Source: an uncultured Traorella sp. (GTDB taxonomy: Bacteria; Bacillota_I; Bacilli_A; Erysipelotrichales; Erysipelotrichaceae). From it: a DNA stretch of 5,980 nt. Of the stretch, positions 5,929 to 5,980 are shown in pieces. The notes under the pieces are model-generated. The model was not told the DNA's origin and did no database searches. It worked only from the letters and a program-made list of their open reading frames with translations. Where the stretch lies: positions 1 through 5,980 of the forward strand of contig CAMEUL010000096.1 in NCBI GenBank assembly GCA_945938205.1. Direction: 5' to 3'. A program made the translations under genes and the position numbers. Within the stretch, counting starts at the first letter, position 1. The number at the start of each line of letters is the position of its first letter.

Positions 5929-5980
5929 AAAAAGAGGCTGTAACGAATAAAACAGTCGAAAAATAAAAAATGCATCAAAT
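5929..5980 (+). other. Right-edge spacer with an incomplete hairpin
   Basis: After the DUF1622 stop, an A-run and GAGGCTGT lead into a spacer in which GGCTGT (5936-5941) can pair with ACAGTC (5952-5957, one G-T pair) around a 10-nt loop. An A-rich rather than T-rich tract follows, so this is not a convincing terminator on the + strand. It could be the left part of a longer terminator or of an inverted repeat whose other arm lies outside the window. No gene is visible here. Confidence 0.35.

Noticed and set aside
1..5980. tRNA or rRNA genes, CRISPR arrays, riboswitches, intact mobile elements
   Set aside because: Coding sequence is nearly continuous; the only spacers over 50 nt (604-773, 1581-1633, 3859-3916) are accounted for by terminators and promoters, and no repeat array or structured leader was seen.

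Overview
The window looks like chromosomal housekeeping DNA from a low-GC Gram-positive bacterium (Bacillota). A+T-rich spacers, strong AGGAGG-type ribosome binding sites, intrinsic terminators with T-tracts, and Bacillus-like RnmV, RsmA, GlmU and Prs sequences all point there. The gene order is a compressed version of the Bacillus yabE-rnmV-ksgA-...-ispE-...-glmU-prs region. An Erysipelotrichia-like or related gut lineage is my guess from the compact layout and the DUF5662 and DUF1622 neighbours; the sequence does not prove it. All genes lie on the + strand.

Layout. (1) 2-603: the last 25 codons of an unidentified gene overlap, through ATGA, a DUF5662 gene with an HD-like set of histidines and aspartates; a terminator follows at 605-640. 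(2) 641-1604: a short spacer with a cre-like sequence and an extended -10 promoter, then a predicted lipoprotein with a G5-like region and a 3D (MltA-like) domain, in the place where Bacillus has yabE; a terminator overlaps its stop codon. (3) 1619-3858: a promoter that appears to start transcription at the rnmV ATG, then rnmV, rsmA and ispE joined by 44-nt and 29-nt overlaps. (4) 3868-5928: a new promoter, a GlmU homologue with only the acetyltransferase half, prs, and a small DUF1622 membrane protein that begins 2 nt after the prs stop. The last 50 bases hold no gene I can identify.

Function. rnmV and rsmA mature the ribosome (5S rRNA processing and 16S rRNA dimethylation). ispE makes isoprenoid precursors, needed among other things for the undecaprenyl lipid carrier. 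The GlmU acetyltransferase and the 3D protein concern cell-wall precursor synthesis and remodelling. prs supplies PRPP for nucleotides. This is a growth and envelope cluster.

I did not find a new defence, mobile or regulatory system. The points most worth a second look are the acetyltransferase-only GlmU, the apparently leaderless rnmV, the DUF1622 gene with no Shine-Dalgarno sequence, and the HD-like DUF5662 protein of unknown function.
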